Positions 61,999-64,000 of a stretch of 64,000 nt of DNA are shown piece after piece; position 1 is the stretch's first letter, and every line of letters starts with the position of its first letter. The notes below the pieces were generated by a model. The model was not told where the DNA came from and searched no databases. It was given only the letters and a program-made list of their open reading frames with translations. The stretch is from Myxococcales bacterium. GTDB taxonomy: Bacteria; Myxococcota_A; Polyangia; Polyangiales; Polyangiaceae. The DNA is taken from NCBI GenBank assembly GCA_016720545.1, contig JADKKK010000005.1:1-64000 (forward strand), given 5' to 3'. The position numbers were made by a program, and so were the translations under genes.

Positions 61999-64000
61999 AT
62001 GGCGTCCGCTCCGAAGCCGGGCACCCCCAAGCGCACGGCTGCGCTCCGCGAGGCCTCGGCCGCGGTCGTCCAAGGCCTCTACCGCCTCGTGAAGGGCTGC
62101 CTTCTCCACACGAGCGCCAACAACGAGAGCGTGACGGCGTCGTCGAAGGCGCTCATCGAGTCGGTGCTCGAGTGCTGCCGGCACGCCTCGAGCGAAGACG
62201 TGACGGTGCTCTTCATGGGCGACGCCGTCTTCGTCAACGGGGCCATCCTCCGCACATCGCGTGAGGCGCACGCGATCGCGGTCGAGCTTGGCACGCTGCT
62301 CGCTTCCTGCAACGTGAAGGAGATCACGCTCGCGCGCGCGCTAGGCTCGGCGGACGTCGTCCTCCTCGGCGGGCGCCTGGCCGATGTCTGGCGCGACCGC
62401 TCTCTCGGCGCGCGCTTCCGTGAGGTGGCCATCCCGGGCGTCACCGTCTCGGAGGGCAAGTTCGAGGCGGGGGCCGTCGAAGAGCTGTCGCCGTCCGAGC
62501 GCGTGACGCGCACGTACGCGGCCGCCGTGATGACCGTGCGCTCGATGCTCGCCGAGGTCCAGCGCGGCGAGGATCGGCTGCCTCGCCGGGTGAAGCGCCT
62601 CGCCCAGAAGATCGTCGCGCACGCCGACGAGGACGGTCGACTCCTGGTCTCGCTCGCGTCGCAGGGCGGCCCGGCGGTCGACCCGTCCACCATCGCCGTC
62701 GGCACGGCGATCCTCACGGTGGCGATGGCGCGGCAGCTGACGACCGAGCGCGTGTTGCTCGCGAACGCCGCGATGGCCGCGCTTCTCTTGGACGCCGGCA
62801 AGGCCCGCCTCAGCGTCGGCATGGGGGGCGTGGCGCGCAAGCTGAACGACGACGAGCTCGACCTCGTGCCCGCCAGCTCGGTGGTCGTGGGCACCGCGAT
62901 GGGCAAGCTCCACCCGCCCGCGCGACTGCGCGGCGCGCTCATGTTCGAGGCCTGGTGGCTCCGCCGCGCGCACCGGATGGGGCCGCTGTACGGTGGCCGT
63001 CGCACCGCCACCGTGCTGAGCCGAATCCTGTCGATCGCGCGGGCCTTCTGCGAGCTTCGCGCGGCGGGGCCCGAGGGGACGCTCAGCGTGGACGACGCGC
63101 TGCAGGTGCTGATGAACCGCGCGACCGAAGCCACCGAGAGCGCATTCGTGCGCCTCTTGGTCGGCGCGCTCGGGGTCTATCCGGCGGGCACCATGGTGGA
63201 GCTCAGCACCGGCGAGCTCGCGGTCGTCATGGCGACGCCGGAGCTGCCGATGAACTTCGCGCGGCCGCCCGTGAAGATCATGTACGACCGCGACGCGAAG
63301 CTCCTCGCGGAGCCGTTCGACGTCGACCTCGGGGTGCCGGCTGCCGGGGGCACGAAGTTCATCCTGCGCGCCGTGCACGCCGACGACCAACAGCTGCGCG
63401 CGATGCGCTCGTTCGTCGTCGCAGCGACCGCGGCGACCCGCCGCGCGGCTGTTCGCGATCCGCTCCGTGAGGCGCCCCCACCCACAGGGCGTCCACAGGA
63501 GGCGCAGGCCCCGCGGAGCCGGCCCTCGCCGACGAGCCCGAGCGCGGCCGCTTACGCGCGCCCCGAGGCGAGCGGCGTGCACGCCAGCGGCGTCCGCCGC
63601 CCCTCGGTCGAGCTGCCGCGCACCGACGTAAGCGAGCAGCGCCTGAGCGTGCCGCCCGCGAGCACGCCCGCCAGCGCGCCGCCCTCGAGCGCACCGCGTG
63701 TGAGCGGACCGCCACCTGTGAGCGGACCGCCCGTGAGCGCGCCACCGGTGAGCGCGCCACGCGTGAGCGCACCGGTGAGCGCGCCCGCGGACTCAGCGCC
63801 ACGCCGCCTGTCGCGCGATCGGATCCCGCGCATCGAAGACCCTCGCAGCGAGCCGGAGCGCCCGCCCCTTGCGCGCCTCTCCGTAGCCACGGTGACGTCG
63901 CCCCGCGATCCCCGCCTCGATCCTCGCCTCGAGCCCGACGAGGCGCCGCCGCGCTCGGTGCCCGCCGTGCGCCGCGAGACCCCACCGCCGCTCTCCCGAA
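61999..64000 (+). CDS. HD-GYP-like protein with degenerate active site (cut by the right edge)
   Basis: Starting at the ATG at 61999 (or GTG at 61993, overlapping the kinase stop), 667 codons run to the window end with no stop. Residues about 190-450 resemble an HD-GYP domain: the typical closing GVYPAGTMVELSTGELAVVM is clear. The metal-binding HD, however, is replaced in the segment ALLLDAGKARLS, and GYP is not recognisable. From about residue 480 the protein is Pro/Ser/Ala-rich with repeated VSGPP and VSAP units, likely disordered. It probably does not hydrolyse cyclic di-GMP. Confidence 0.82.
   Translation, partial: MASAPKPGTPKRTAALREASAAVVQGLYRLVKGCLLHTSANNESVTASSKALIESVLECCRHASSEDVTVLFMGDAVFVNGAILRTSREAHAIAVELGTLLASCNVKEITLARALGSADVVLLGGRLADVWRDRSLGARFREVAIPGVTVSEGKFEAGAVEELSPSERVTRTYAAAVMTVRSMLAEVQRGEDRLPRRVKRLAQKIVAHADEDGRLLVSLASQGGPAVDPSTIAVGTAILTVAMARQLTTERVLLANAAMAALLLDAGKARLSVGMGGVARKLNDDELDLVPASSVVVGTAMGKLHPPARLRGALMFEAWWLRRAHRMGPLYGGRRTATVLSRILSIARAFCELRAAGPEGTLSVDDALQVLMNRATEATESAFVRLLVGALGVYPAGTMVELSTGELAVVMATPELPMNFARPPVKIMYDRDAKLLAEPFDVDLGVPAAGGTKFILRAVHADDQQLRAMRSFVVAATAATRRAAVRDPLREAPPPTGRPQEAQAPRSRPSPTSPSAAAYARPEASGVHASGVRRPSVELPRTDVSEQRLSVPPASTPASAPPSSAPRVSGPPPVSGPPVSAPPVSAPRVSAPVSAPADSAPRRLSRDRIPRIEDPRSEPERPPLARLSVATVTSPRDPRLDPRLEPDEAPPRSVPAVRRETPPPLSR

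Noticed and set aside
1..64000. CRISPR arrays, tRNA and rRNA genes
   Set aside because: No regularly spaced direct repeats, no cloverleaf-like segments with a TTCGA loop and CCA-type end, and no rRNA-like conserved stretches were noticed by reading.

Overview
The window is a uniformly GC-rich chromosomal segment that reads as a myxobacterium, most likely of the Polyangia type. The evidence is a MYXO-CTERM-like tail (GCGC, hydrophobic stretch, arginine run), many lipoproteins, an AgmX/PglI-type C-terminal domain, a large Ser/Thr kinase followed by an HD-GYP-like protein, MoxR ATPases and SBBP/PQQ propeller proteins. Strong codon bias makes the wrong frames open, so many long open frames here are shadows. 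I saw no rRNA, tRNA or CRISPR array.

Region 1 (1-7.9 kb) is accessory. On the minus strand lies a type I Zorya anti-phage system: zorA (MotA-like stator with a long coiled-coil tail), zorB (MotB/OmpA-like), zorC (EH-signature type) and the start of zorD, which runs off the left edge. All four genes overlap. Upstream of zorA is a repeat island of hairpin-rich elements of about 155 bp with inverted-repeat ends (one copy left, three right) around a decayed ISL3-family transposase.

Region 2 (7.9-30 kb) is mostly core-like. It holds two lipoproteins (one a PQQ-like propeller), an Mrp ATPase lacking the usual CxxC, a MoxR ATPase, a GlcD-like FAD oxidase, a YHS-type lipoprotein, a RavA/ViaA-like ATPase-VWA pair, two 2OG-Fe(II) oxygenase-like proteins and a PlsC acyltransferase. 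It also holds a coupled four-gene operon (DUF350 membrane protein, glutathionylspermidine-synthase-like ATP-grasp, a Gly/Ser-tailed membrane protein, a small protein), HSP20 and PanE.

Region 3 (29-42 kb) is envelope-centred. It holds two secreted or anchored hypotheticals, a PHB-depolymerase-type esterase, an outer-membrane lipoprotein and a Tad/Flp-like minor-pilin operon (pilin-like, TadE, TadG-like, TadE). A proline-rich zinc-ribbon membrane protein, a KptA remnant, a MYXO-CTERM protein and an M1 aminopeptidase split by a frameshift follow.

Region 4 (42-54 kb) holds asparagine synthase plus an acyl carrier protein, a DUF2238 membrane protein, an amidohydrolase lipoprotein and an AgmX/PglI-domain lipoprotein. 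On the minus strand are a copper exporter (CopA), a frameshifted SBBP lipoprotein and a PHM-like copper monooxygenase. Region 5 (54-64 kb) holds a glycosyltransferase remnant, a zinc-ribbon membrane protein, a divergent CrtC-like lipocalin / GMC oxidoreductase pair with an AT-rich dyad between them, a Cys-rich lipoprotein, a Ser/Thr kinase, and an HD-GYP-like protein that runs off the right edge.
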